A stretch of 25,303 nucleotides of DNA from Thoreauomyces humboldtii (Eukaryota > Chytridiomycota > Chytridiomycetes > Spizellomycetales > Powellomycetaceae), in NCBI GenBank assembly GCA_027596035.1, contig JADGJA010000297.1, positions 1 through 25,303 of the forward strand, in the 5' to 3' direction. Numbering within the stretch: the stretch's first letter is position 1; every line of letters starts with the position of its first letter. Made by a program: the position numbers and the translations under genes. Positions 10,237 through 20,563 of this stretch are shown piece by piece. The notes beneath the pieces are model-generated. The model was not told where the DNA came from. It saw only the letters and a list, made by a program, of their open reading frames with translations, and made no database searches.

Positions 10237-12438
10237 ATGGCCCATCTCCTCGACACCTTTTCGGCATCCCAACGAAAGGACGTCGAAACACTCTCCTCGG
10301 GATACCTGAACCCGGACACGACCAACAGACGTTACAAGGCAGAAAGCAAGGTTCTCACCGAGGGGATGGCCCCGACGCTGTCTAGTCCGACGGTACCTGC
10401 GAGCGCTAGTCTGCAAGTGCCGGGGAGTTCGGGAGGGTTCCAAGGTTCCCAGAGTCGAATCAACACTGCTGGCTCAGAGGCAACTCCCGTGGTCCACAAC
10501 ACAACGGACCTTCATGACATCTGTACGTTCCTCATGTTTCCCATCCCATCCGAATGACTAAGGGGGGGCAGGACTGCTTGCTTGGAACCAGACTCACTGA
10601 TGGCTCACAGTCTTGCCTCCCGCTCGGACGCAACATCAGTAGAACAGTACGATGCCGTCAAACTGCGTGAGAAGGTTCTCGCGACCCCCGCAGCTCCAGA
10701 AGCCGCAGAACCCACGCAACGCAAGATAGACCTGCCCGTCTTGCCCGCTCATCTCGTGCAGCGCTTCGTTCCCAACCCGCAGTTGAGCATGACGAAGCGA
10801 GAGGAATGGCAGACCAGACAGGAGATTGATGGCATGCTCGGGCGAGCCACCTGGACCGGGTCCCCGAGGCGATTCGGGAAAGCGGACCAGCTCGCTCATC
10901 TTTATGAGTTTGTGGATCGGGTATGTATCGCACTCCAAGCAGCGTTGATGCCTCCGATCAGGACCCCGAGCTCAGCTTCTCTGTGGGCTTTCTGCGTTTC
11001 AGGAACTGCATGCCTTGAATGCACCTGAGATGGGTCCTGATTTCCGACGCCTTCAGGTTTACAGCGCCGTTTGGGAGCGGGTCATCAACGAGTTCAAGCT
11101 TTACGGTCCGGTTCTGGCCGAAATCAAGGCAAGTCACCGAGTGCTTCACTAGTGTTCTCCTCATTGATAAATCTCTGACCGATGATTCCGACTGATGCAG
11201 AACGAGTACGACAAGACAGTCGCCAGCTTCCAAAACGACCAGCGCGAACTCTACTTTCTCCGAACCAAAGTCCAAAAACTTCTCTCGCAGAACGAAAACA
11301 GGCTACTGATCAAGTATGAAAGGAGAAAGATCAAGGCTCTGGAGGCCAAGTACGCTGCGTTGGAAGGTACGTGGAAATTTTGCGGGGTTCAGTTGGCTGG
11401 GTTCCCACGTTCAGTTGACAAAGCCATCTCGAACGGAACTTGCAGCCGAAAACCACCAGTGAGTACGCACGAGAACCAGCACAGGAACACAGGATAGTAT
11501 CACCAGAGATTAAACATTAGCTTCATTCTAGATTGAAGGAGGATCTCCGACGGAAGCTGGCTATGTACGCAGCGTATCTACCGCCATCGGTGCTGGAAAC
11601 CAAGAAGAAAGAAGATCCCGGTAAGACTTCTCCCCTATCCATGGCAATCACTGCATCCTCGAAAACCAACCCTTGGCTCTCATGACCAGCACTGGAAGAA
11701 CTCGAAGAAGGCATCAAAGTCTATAAACTCGGCGAAGATCCCATCTCGGTATACGCTTATTCCTGCACGACGCCAAATACCCATCTTAACATCGTCTGGA
11801 TTGCTACAGAAATATGAATCTCGCATCGAATCCCTCGAACAAGAAGTCGCTCTCCGCGATACACAGATCACGTCACTTCACAGGGTCCAGGAGGAGGAAT
11901 TTGTTCCCAAAGCAGAGAAAGAAGGTCTCGAGAAGTCGCTAGGGCACGCCGAGGTTTGTCCCTCCCGATTTTGGCCAGCGGGAGACAGGCACTGAATGCG
12001 TCGCCGAACGAAAACGATGTGGATAGATCGAACTGGCGTCATTGAAGTCACAGAACGCGACGCTTCAGACCCAGATCGCTGATCAGAAAACCAGGCTCGA
12101 ACATATTGCGGCGACGGTCAAGGAGAAGCAGACTCAATATGATTTCCTTTACAAGGAGTACAAGTAGGTTGCCCTTCTTCGTTTTGCCATTTAGTGACGC
12201 TTGACTGGAAGCTGACCAGCTACACAGCGAGCTGTCGGAGGCCGTAGCGAGGAAGTTCGATCAGGATCACGACGTCGGGAAAGTAACGGCTCCTACTACA
12301 CCAGCTCAGGTACGAATGTGCTCCCTCGCTCGTTACCACCGCCTTGATCAGGAAAGTGAGGTGGGCTAGTATGCTAAATTCAAACCCCTAGGAATGATCG
12401 ATAACGACGACTCGCTCCAAGACCTGGCTCATTGTTGA
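10237..12438 (+). CDS. TSNAXIP1-type N-terminal domain, coiled-coil protein
   Basis: Eleven exons: 10237-10522, 10640-10920, 11003-11128, 11201-11366, 11446-11458, 11532-11620, 11690-11748, 11810-11953, 12027-12163, 12228-12309 and 12370-12438, 483 residues. All phases match. One intron is GC-AG (11129-11200, AAG|GCAAGT) and one exon has only 13 nt. After a low-complexity N-terminus (about 95 residues) comes a stretch with LPVLPAHLVQRFVPNP, HLYEFVDRELHALNAPE and YSAVWERVINEFKLYGPVLA before EIKNEYD. This is the layout of the translin-associated factor X-interacting protein 1 N-terminal domain. The remainder is mostly coiled coil (LRTKVQKLLSQNE, KYESRIESLEQEVALRD, EYNELSEAVARKF). Family knowledge: TSNAXIP1 is a testis/ciliated-cell protein, so an axonemal or basal-body role is inferred. 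The gene is tail-to-tail with the DUF262 gene (74 bp apart). The start ATG is the first in frame, but an upstream exon is possible. Confidence 0.75.
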
Positions 12439-12512
12439 TGATGGGTATGTAAACATTTTGAAAGTACTTTCAAGGGAATGAAAAGGGTCCTAGATTATGG
12501 GTTTTCGGCGCT

Positions 12513-14006
12513 CTACGCCTCTTCCTTCACACGGTTTCCATCGGTGGCGTCTTCCTCCACGATCTCTTTCATAAACCTGTAGAGTCGGGTGTTTGCCCTG
12601 ACGTCTACATGCGCGGCTCGCGTTTTCCCCCGCAAAGCTATAATCTTTTCTCTGATGATAGCGAAATGGTCCTCCCTGGTTGGTGCCTCGATGGTCATGT
12701 TCATCGAGAAGAGATATGCACACATCACGAACTCGATGGGCTGGATGAGGACATGCACGGATTAGATGCTGCAAAGTGCCTGTGTGCCGGGACTCCCGCG
12801 AAAACTCACAGCCAGTTTTTCTGGAAGTCCAAAAAGCGGAGGTTCCGGATCTGTTCCGTTAGGATTCACGTAGTTCGGATCTTCTCTCCTGTCCCGGTCC
12901 TCGATATACAACTCTTGAAACAGGTACAATATGTTGTCCATAAGAGTCTTGCGATCCTCATCAAGGTCTTCGTCGCTGAGTAAAGCTTTCAGCATTCTAC
13001 TATTGGTGGTGGTGGGAAAGCTGTTGGGTCTATCATGGACGACGATCCAAACTTGCACAAGCAACAGGAATGCGACTTTGCGTTTGGTATTGACCTGAGT
13101 CAGAACTTGACTATAACCCTAGATTGTGAACGTGAGCGCACATACGGAGAAGTAGTTCATCTTCGGGAGATTCTGACTTACCATCATGAGTTCCCGGATG
13201 TATTCCCCAAGTCTCCCTGGCAAAGCGTAAAGTTTCTCAGAGGACGACAGTGCGACACCTGAGAACAGAAAACAAGGAGTTTAGCGCCCTTGCGCTAGCG
13301 GGGGTCACCACGAAAACATATGACTTCCTCACCCAGTTGAACGCGCGCGAAGATGTCCTGTTGCTGGGCTGTAGTGATGTGCCGATAATGAACGCATGTC
13401 ACCGCCTTTTGCCCAAATTCCCGCCTCTCATCAGGCGTCATATTCCTTGCCCGTCTCCCCTTCGTTGTGCAGCCTTGGTACCAGAGTTTGTGTCCAGTTT
13501 TGCTGTCAATGGACGGGATCGCCCCGATCATGAACTGGTAGATCGATGTTAACCTTTGCTTCCCATCAATGACAGTCTTGTGGTCGTTGCCATCTATCTC
13601 GCTGAGGTGTGTCACGAACTTCAGTACAGGGAGTCGCTCACAGTCCTGAAGGGGGGTGGAAGGGCATCGAGGAACACGTACCTCACCTGACTGCAAAGAT
13701 GAGGTTTGGAATAGGATAGTTCTTGATGATGGATTCGATCAGATGGCTCTGCCTTTTATCGTTCCACACAACCTCTCGTTGGTATGAGGCGCTCGTATCG
13801 ATCAGGGGAACGTTGCCGTTAATTGAGCTGAGACCGTCGAAGAGTTCCTGGAAGGTCGAGTCGTACTTGACTGGGACCTTGAGAGCATTGTCCGAGCGTT
13901 GCGTGAGCTGCTCTGCCGTGAGACCCTCTGCGCCATATTCAGAGCCTAGGTCCTCGTCCTCGTCTTCGAAATCGGAGCTCGAGTCTTCCCGCGGTCGTTT
14001 GGTCAT
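12513..14006 (-). CDS. DUF262 domain protein (GmrS/ParB-like fold), eukaryotic form
   Basis: Five exons: 14006-13687, 13601-13333, 13258-13182, 13094-12810 and 12740-12513, giving 392 residues, with all joins in frame and introns of 69-87 nt. The N-terminus is acidic (MTKRPREDSSSDFEDEDEDL). The domain follows with YQREVVWNDKRQSHLIESI (position of the usual QRxYVWxxxxxxxLIxSI), IPNLIFAV, and VIDGKQRLTSIYQF at about residues 117-130. The usual bacterial DGQQR signature is here DGKQR, the form common in fungi. The later FxRLNxG motif appears as IFARVQLG, with Asn replaced by Gln. The C-terminal half is helical with no HNH (DUF1524) nuclease. In bacteria DUF262 proteins such as GmrS act in modification-dependent restriction; the role in fungi is unknown. 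It is head-to-head with a coiled-coil gene (179 bp between ATGs). Confidence 0.85.
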
Positions 14007-14185
14007 TGTTCGAGCGTATCGTGAGACTACGAAATGGGCGAGGTAAAACGCGCGAGGGGAGAAAGGTCCTGCGCCAACCTCATGTCCCTGCTGAAGGTTG
14101 AACCTCAACCATTCCCCCAAAGCCTACTACATTCAACGGAGGAGATGAACTCAGCGCCTATGGCAAAAGTCACAGAACCCACTTG
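14007..14185. promoter_or_regulatory. Compact divergent promoter, DUF262 / coiled-coil genes
   Basis: Only 179 bp separate the two divergent start codons, so this must carry both 5' UTRs and promoters unless transcripts overlap. It contains a perfect palindrome (14096-14110), listed separately. No TATA box is evident. Confidence 0.6.
14096..14110. promoter_or_regulatory. Perfect 6-3-6 inverted repeat
   Basis: GGTTGA-ACC-TCAACC: the two 6-bp arms are exact reverse complements around a 3-bp spacer, near the middle of the short divergent promoter. Dimeric transcription factors bind such sites. Its identity is unknown, and chance cannot be excluded for one site of this length. Confidence 0.4.
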
Positions 14186-15283
14186 ATGCTCGCAGGGAGT
14201 TCTCGAACGCGAGGCAAGCCTGTGGTGCCTCGTACTCAACAACGTCCAAAGGCGTCCAAAAAACCGATTCCAGTCGAACCGCGCGTTCACCCGCAACAGA
14301 TCAGATCTATTCCATCCGTTTCCAATCCTCCCACGGCGACGCAAGCGGCTCTGGAGGATCTACAGGAGTCCAATGTTCTTCTTAAAGGTGAAAGCTAGGC
14401 TTAAGTCCACGTGCGCACGCCGGATCGCAACCGAACTCTCTGCCTCGCTTCAGACGAACTGCACACAAAGACCAAGCTTCTGGCTCAATCAAACGCTCGG
14501 TCAACACAGCTTCTCGAAACGATAAACTCCCAACAATCGTTCCTGCAGACCTTGGCCGAACAGCTCACGCGGTTGCAGCAAAATCAGGAAACCCGGCGAG
14601 CCACCGACGCCGACCGACGAGCCGCGGAGGATGACGCTCGAGCGTGTCGCGTTGCGCTGGACGAAGCACACGATCGACTCCAGGAACGGGATGATCACGT
14701 CCGTGGGCTCGAAAAGAAGCTCGAAGCGGCCATAAGGGAGACAGCGCGCTTGCGGTCGGCTGTTGCTGCAGGCAGCCAGGAGATTGAGTCGCTCAGAGGA
14801 AAGATGCACGATTACGATCGGCGGGAGGCGGAACGAGAGGATGTACTCCGTGGAGAAGTCGGGAAACTTCGCAAGTACCTCGCCTTTTATCGACGAGAAA
14901 ACCAGCAGCTCAGGAGCGATGGGGACCGAATGCGCAAGAAAGTGGCCTTGATGAGGTCCAATGAAACGCGACATAGGAGTTCAAGCCCGATTCCCCGGTC
15001 CCTCGACGAAAAGTCGCGGGATACGCATCCCCTGGTCGTCAAGCATCCACCATCCGGGTTAACGCCAGATGCAGGAACGTACATGAACGCATCACAAACC
15101 TCCGTGCATAACCATCCCAGACAGCACTCGACAGTCCGACCTGAGTACGAGGGAGGGAGACTGGAGCGACCGTACGGATCCAACTCGTCGTCGGACGCGA
15201 CGTTCGTGCACGATGGCGTTCGACCGGACGAAGACTTTGAACTTCAGATCGCAGAACTCGAACGGGAGTTTGATTGTCTGTAG
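14186..15283 (+). CDS. Coiled-coil protein, possibly centrosomal or ciliary
   Basis: Two exons, 14186-14387 and 14454-15283, joined by a 66-nt intron (GTGAAA..TTCAG) and giving 343 residues. The first ATG in frame is at 14186. Residues 1-45 are basic and Pro-rich (RTRGKPVVPRTQQRPKASKK). Then comes a long heptad-rich coiled coil from about residue 57 to 235: ALEDLQESNVLLKDELHTK, the run SFLQTLAEQLTRLQQNQE, HVRGLEKKLEAAIRETARL and REDVLRGEVGKLRKYLAFYRR. The last ~100 residues are polar and probably disordered, but the very end is again helical and acidic (EDFELQIAELEREFDCL). I do not recognise a family. A ciliary or centrosomal role is suggested only by composition and by the two likely ciliary genes nearby. 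The gene converges on the phosphotransferase gene (141 bp between stops). Confidence 0.75.
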
Positions 15284-15424
15284 ACCATTCTGCGAATGTC
15301 TTTCGCTCTTGACCTGGATTGTTTCCCAGCTGGACCGGTTACGCAAAGCCGAGGTGGAGGCTCGGTCTCTCATTCTGGTCCCGCTGAAGCTGTGCACAGC
15401 CAAAGGACCAAATCCTGGTCACGC

Positions 15425-16669
15425 CTAGCTATTCTGTGTAGAGAAAGTCACTGCAAACTCCCCCAGAATCCCTTTGACAACCTCAGCCGCCTCTGCGAGC
15501 TCTCCCGGCAACCTCGGATTCCCCACATCCAACTGCATCAGCCACCAAGGCGCCACATTTGTCCTCAACCCATCCAACGCCTTCGCCTGCTTCCACATGA
15601 CCGGATCCGCCGTCCTCACGGTCGTGAGTCCCACCTTTTCCATCGCGTTCAAGAGCGCACGATCCAGGCACCCGTCCATTGACGGATCGAAGGCTTCTCC
15701 CTCCGAGGCAGCGAACTCGTGATAGAGCGGAAAGAAACCGGCCCATTCGAAGTCGACTATGGCGGACAGCTTCAGTTGGTAGGTCGTGGGATCGCGGGAC
15801 ACGAGGATGTTGCGCGCGTTCATGTCCCCGTGCGTGAAGACGCTGGACGAGAAGACGGGGTCGTAGAGGACTGGGAGCGTGGGGAGCGTGGTTTCGATGA
15901 AGGATTGCACCAAGGGAATCTTGACGTGATTTGAATCCTCATGTCAGCTAATGTGCCAAGATAGAATAAATTGGAAAAGAGTACGCAATGCTGTTGTTCG
16001 ACGCACCAGATGACGATTGCCCTCCAACGCGGGTTTGGTGGACAGAGACACGATCGCATCCTCCAACAACGCTCTCGCGTATCCCGCGTACGAAGTCCAA
16101 GGATATCCTCGCGCATGGACGCCGTCCACGAACGGTCCAAACACGACGGACCCGTCCTCTCCCACCTTCTCCAGATTTCCCATCGATCCATCGTCCCTCC
16201 TCATCCCATCCCTCCACACCCGCATCGCGTGGGCCAGCTGCTCGGCCACCCTCTCCTGATCCTCCATAGTCAGATCCGGGACTGTCATCTCTTCCGCGAG
16301 ACTCCTCCCTTCCATCCGTTCCATCAGTATCCACTCCTGGGGTCCCTCGGCGCACCATCCGAACACCCTCGGAACGAGACCCGTTCCAGCCAGGAGGGAC
16401 AGACACGCGACCTCGTTGACGGTCTTTGTGCGGGTCCAGTGACGACCGCAGAGACGGAGGACGAGGTTGCGTGGTATGAATGGATCCGACGTGTCTACTG
16501 CTATGTGGTAGAGCTTGTTGTTGTAGGATGCGTTGGGAGGGAAAGGTGTGGATGAGATGAAGGTCGTTGATGGGAGGGCTGTGCTGACGATGGTGCGGAT
16601 CTCGGGGAGGGTGAGGGAGACGTTGTGGAGTGGGTGGTGCGGCGGGATCGCCTCGGCCTGGTCCGTCAT
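15425..16669 (-). CDS. APH-family phosphotransferase (choline kinase-like fold)
   Basis: Exon 1 is 16669-16007 and exon 2 most likely 15919-15425, 385 residues. The intron donor (GTGCGT at 16006) is clear; the acceptor could be AAG at 15920 or GAG at 15938, adding six residues. The first is preferred because a CTGAC branch point lies about 25 nt before it. The N-lobe shows NKLYHIAV, PRNLVLRLCG (ATP-site Lys position replaced by Arg-Leu context) and WILMERMEGRSLAEEM. The C-lobe has the catalytic motif THGDMNARNILV (Brenner's motif, about residues 250-261) and IVDFEWAGFFP, where the metal-binding Asp is followed by FE rather than FG. Such fungal proteins are annotated as aminoglycoside phosphotransferase family but usually have unknown small-molecule substrates; drug resistance should not be assumed. 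Confidence 0.9.
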
Positions 16670-18183
16670 GGTCGTGATGTCGAGGTGAGACAGGAAATGC
16701 CCCTAGGATTATGCTACGGAAATCACCATTGCTGCTGCTCCTCACTGCCGCCGGGTTGACTATGAGGTTCGCGCACCTCGTGGACGCGCGAAGGAGCGAC
16801 GAGTGGCTGTGCAATGACTGACTGTATCGTGGTCGATCCTTTGGCCGCAAAGGGCGGTTCTGCGGCTCCTGGTGACTCCAGACCAGGCTCACCAGGCCAA
16901 GCTCGCCATCCATCCTGGAATCAATGATGGGGGCAAAGCGCTTGCTACGATCCATTATCAATTGAGCATGTCGACTTTTCCTCTGGAGTAGCATGCGGAC
17001 GGAAGTTGGACTATCGTTAGCTGTCTAGTTCAGCAATGATGCTGAACTCTCGCCAACTCTGAAAGATCTATTCCGTTTCCACAAAGAGTATTGATCGGCC
17101 ATATTGACAAGTCGCTGCATGAGCTCGCATACAGAGAAAGCGCTCTCAGACTGAAGTCTCTCGGTTGTGGATGAATAGTTTTGCGATCGAAATGTCTTCA
17201 TGATTTGTTTTGTTTCCGTCTCGTGCACTTCCATTGCCATCTACTTGGGCTTTCGTGCATCTTGCGTGCGGCGCCGAAAGGATCTGCGCGTTGGGGTCTG
17301 CCTGCTTGATCACTCTGCATGCCCCAGATGGTCGCTACCATCATCCGACAGCATCCTGGACGAACAACTTTAGCCTTTCCGATGGGTGACTGGTGGCAGA
17401 TTCTGTAGCAAGTTCCAGACGTAGAGACGTAGTTGTATGAGTGGCTGCATTGGGCGTGCTGGCGCTTATGCTGGTGGCGATTGTCGCCGATGAGAAAGGG
17501 ACAGTCGAGTGACTGATGATTGGAGAGCGACGCGAGCGAGGAGCGAGCGGCGAGGGTGGATGGGATGGAAGTGGATCCTGCGGGCCAGAGCATGGTGAAT
17601 GACAACTGCGAATCCCTCCTGCATCTTGTTCCTTGTAGACAAGTACATGTAGTGAGAGAAGAGCCTGGCTTTCCTGTGCCTCTAGCCGCTCTTTCTTCTT
17701 CGATGGGAGGGGGGTTATGCGAGGATCCCCCAGCCCTAACCCTGCACAAAGCACCCGTTGACGTCATGACAACCACACACACGGGTGTTATGCGCGCACC
17801 CTCTCTCATCGCTCTCTCTCTCTCGTTCGGTTTTCTCTTCCCGCCCCCCCCCTCCTTCCGACATAAAGAGGAGTACGAGGACGTGTTCATTCTCACACCT
17901 CTCTCTCTCTCTCACACTTCCTTCCCACACCCTTTTCCTTGTATCTTGTATCTTTATCTTTCACACACCGCGTCCCTGCTCTCCCAGTGTTCCCGTCTTA
18001 CGAACTCCCCCCGTCGTCTGCCACCCAAAGGGTTTCCATCTCCGTCGGTCCTCCCCCCTAGCCCCCCTGAACACGCGTGTGGAAGCTCCGTCATTGTCCC
18101 TTCGGCATAACAGGTGTTACCAGAACAGGGACCCTTTCCTCGCATCTTCTCCTCTCCCCGTCCCGGCCCCCCTTCTCCTTCAC
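16670..18183. promoter_or_regulatory. 1.5-kb divergent region before kinase and phosphotransferase
   Basis: This region lies between the ATG of the minus-strand phosphotransferase (16669) and the kinase ATG (18184). Several long frames cross it (for example minus 15948-16994, 17198-17896 and plus 17520-18110), but they are shadows or low-complexity translations. A 71-codon minus frame at 17025-17240 sits in an AT-richer patch and has no recognisable domain. The right third is a pyrimidine-rich leader, listed separately. Long intergenic space before a stress-type kinase fits complex regulation; that is inference. Confidence 0.5.
17797..18060 (+). promoter_or_regulatory. CT-rich tract in kinase promoter / 5' leader
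   Basis: The plus strand is strongly C/T-biased, with CTCTCTCATCGCTCTCTCTCTC, a C8 run near 17844-17853, TCTCTCTCTCTC near 17900-17911 and repeated CACACxC and TTTCC steps. Pyrimidine tracts just before the transcription start are common in highly expressed fungal genes, and they can also act as 5' UTR elements. The kinase frame upstream of 18184 is open through this tract but has no ATG, supporting 18184 as the start. Confidence 0.5.
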
Positions 18184-20563
18184 ATGACGTCTCGCTCCTC
18201 CTCCCTAAAGCCTTCCTCTGCCTCACCGGACTCGTCCGTATCCTCGTCGGCCTCCTCGGTCGCATCAAACCATCAGAAGAAGGGCTCTGGAGGGAAGGGT
18301 TGGCTCTCATCCCTCTTCCAGTCTATATCGGTCTCCCTAGGCGGAAAGGACGCCAGCTCCGACAGCAACACCACCACCGACCATTCGGTCAACCCAACCG
18401 ACGACGACGCAAGGGGAACTTCCGCTTCGTCCCTTTCCGCCGCGACCGCGCAAAAGTCAGGCGGCGGTGGCGGTTCCTCGTCCTCGCGAAGGAGTTCCAA
18501 GGCCAGATCCATCGCTTCCATCCACAGCGACGAAGGTTCCAACTCGGGAGTCAAGCAGAAGCAACCGGCCGCCGCTCCATCCTCTTCCACCACCGCTTCC
18601 AAACGGACCTCGCTCGCGGCAGTACCCGATCCGTCATCCAACTCGTCCACCAGCATGAAGTCGTCCTCGCACAAGCCGAAGCCTGCTCACAAGGGAGTCA
18701 AGTGGGACGAGAAGAAGGTCGAGGAACAGCAGAAGGAGGCCGAGCAGAGGCATGCTCAACCTCCTCAGGCTCCCTACGCGAACTTTGCTACACCCGAGGA
18801 CTGGAAGAAACCCGCCATCGCGGCGTATCCTTACATGAACAGATACAGGCTCATTGGAAAGATGGGAGAGTGAGTATCGTCGAACCGTCTTCTGACAAGA
18901 GTTGTTCTTGGTCTGATCGTTCCCACGTTTCTCTTTCTTTCTCAGAGGTGCATTCAGCACCGTATACCGTGCGGTCGACTCAAAGACCAATCTCCTCGTC
19001 GCCCTCAAGCTTGTCTCCAAGAACCAGCTCAACGACACGCAGCGAAACAACATCCTCCGCGAAGCATCCCTGCTCCGTCGCATCGTTCACGGCAACGTGA
19101 TCCGTCTCGTGGACTTCCACGAGACCCCACTTCACTACGCCCTCGCCCTCGAGCTCATGTCCGGTGGAGAGATCTTCCACCAACTCGTCAGTCAGGTTTG
19201 CTTCAGCGAACCCGTATGTCGTCACGTCATCCGCCAGGTCGCCGAGGGACTACGATACCTCCACGAGGAACTCGGCGTCGTCCATCGTGACATCAAGTTG
19301 GAGAACCTCCTGTTCGAGCCCCTTCCTCCGAACCCGAATCCTGCGCCCAGGCCCGAGGGGCTGGACCCGAACGTGGAGGACGATTACGTGCCGGGCGTCG
19401 GTGGAGCTGGCATCGGACTCGTCAAGATTGCGGACTTTGGTCTGTCCAAGGTGGTCTTCAACGCTACCACCAAGACTCCTTGCGGTAGGACTTGTTCATC
19501 ACGGTGGTTTGGCGTGACTTTTGCTTCACGGCCCCTAACGCCTCTTGTCACTTTGTCGTCAACAGGAACCGTTGGGTACACTGCCCCCGAGATCCTCAAC
19601 GATCAGCGATACTCCAAGGGTGTCGACATGTGGGCGCTCGGCTGCGTCCTGTATACCATCCTCTCCGGCTTCCCTCCCTTCTTCGACGACGACCCACGCG
19701 GTCTGACCGAGAAGGTGGCCAACGGTCAATACGCCTTTCTCTCACCGTGGTGGGATGACATCAGTGCCGAAGCCAAGGACCTCATCTGCCAGCTCCTTCA
19801 AGTCGACCCCAAGCGTAGGTATTCGATCGGTCAGTTCCTCGCACACCCATGGATGCAGGGCGAGATCCTCGGGGCCCCTCCCGCCGCCCCCGAGCTCAAG
19901 GTGCAGAACCCGGAGGTGGACAACATGGACACGGTGCTGGACGCGAAACCGGTGGCCAAGTTCGGCGACTGGCGAGACCTCGACATCCCGGACGTCGTGG
20001 GAACCCCTCTGGACGAGTACTACACGGGAGCGGAGGGACAGACCTCGCCAGAGTACTTTGTGGAACCCAAGGACGCGGCGGTGCCCGACACCCCCGCCCG
20101 TCAGGCCGGAGCGGCGTCGGACACGACGCCGGCGGGAGGAGCGCCACCCGCCGTCACGGTTGGTCAGGGACAACGCGTGCAGGCTCCGCCCAAGAGGGAT
20201 CGCGTGGCGGCCATCGTGGCCCAGCAGACCCCCGGCACACCTACCTACCGAGCTCGAAGGACCCCTCATCCGGTGCCGGACGGCATCACGAAGGAGATGC
20301 TCGCCGCCCCTTACCAGGTCTACCAGGCCATCGCCGAGGGCGACACCCGACCCGAACACATCGGCATGGTGCACGGCGGCATCGTGCCCAAACCCAACAA
20401 GACCAACCCTCAGAGGTCGTCCAACCTCAACCCCAACGTCAACCACGTCACCTCCACCAGGGTGCGGGCCGAGAAGACGGCAAAGAGGGCGGGAGAGGGG
20501 TTCCAGTTGGAGATGGGAAACAGCAGGCTGTTCAACAAGCGGAAGGCGGCCGACGGTGCGTAG
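18184..20563 (+). CDS. Rck2/Srk1-like Ser/Thr protein kinase (CAMK group)
   Basis: Three exons, 18184-18869, 18946-19484 and 19566-20563, with introns of 76 and 81 nt, 740 residues. Residues 1-200 are Ser-rich and disordered. The kinase domain starts near YRLIGKMGEGAFSTVY (about 220-236). Lys250 in VALK, Glu268, HRDIKLEN (Asp344), DFG (392-394) and TVGYTAPE (410-417) are all present, so it should be active. A Pro/Gly-rich insert of about 35 residues sits between HRDIKLENLLFE and KIADFG. This insert, with GGAGIGLVKIADFGLSK and WWDDISAEAKDLICQLL, is characteristic of the fungal Rck1/Rck2 and S. pombe Srk1 family, kinases activated by the Hog1/Sty1 stress MAPK. The C-terminus ends in FQLEMGNSRLFNKRKAADGA, a tail type also seen in that family, near where a MAPK docking site would be. 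A role in stress response and cell-cycle delay is inferred from the family. Confidence 0.92.

Noticed and set aside
15948..16994. 348-codon minus-strand frame overlapping the phosphotransferase exon 1
   Set aside because: Out of frame with the conserved APH motifs and composed of Arg/Pro/His/Gly runs; a shadow.
17025..17240. 71-codon minus-strand frame beginning MAMEVHETETKQ
   Set aside because: Balanced composition, but short, without domain, and with no neighbouring exons I could join.
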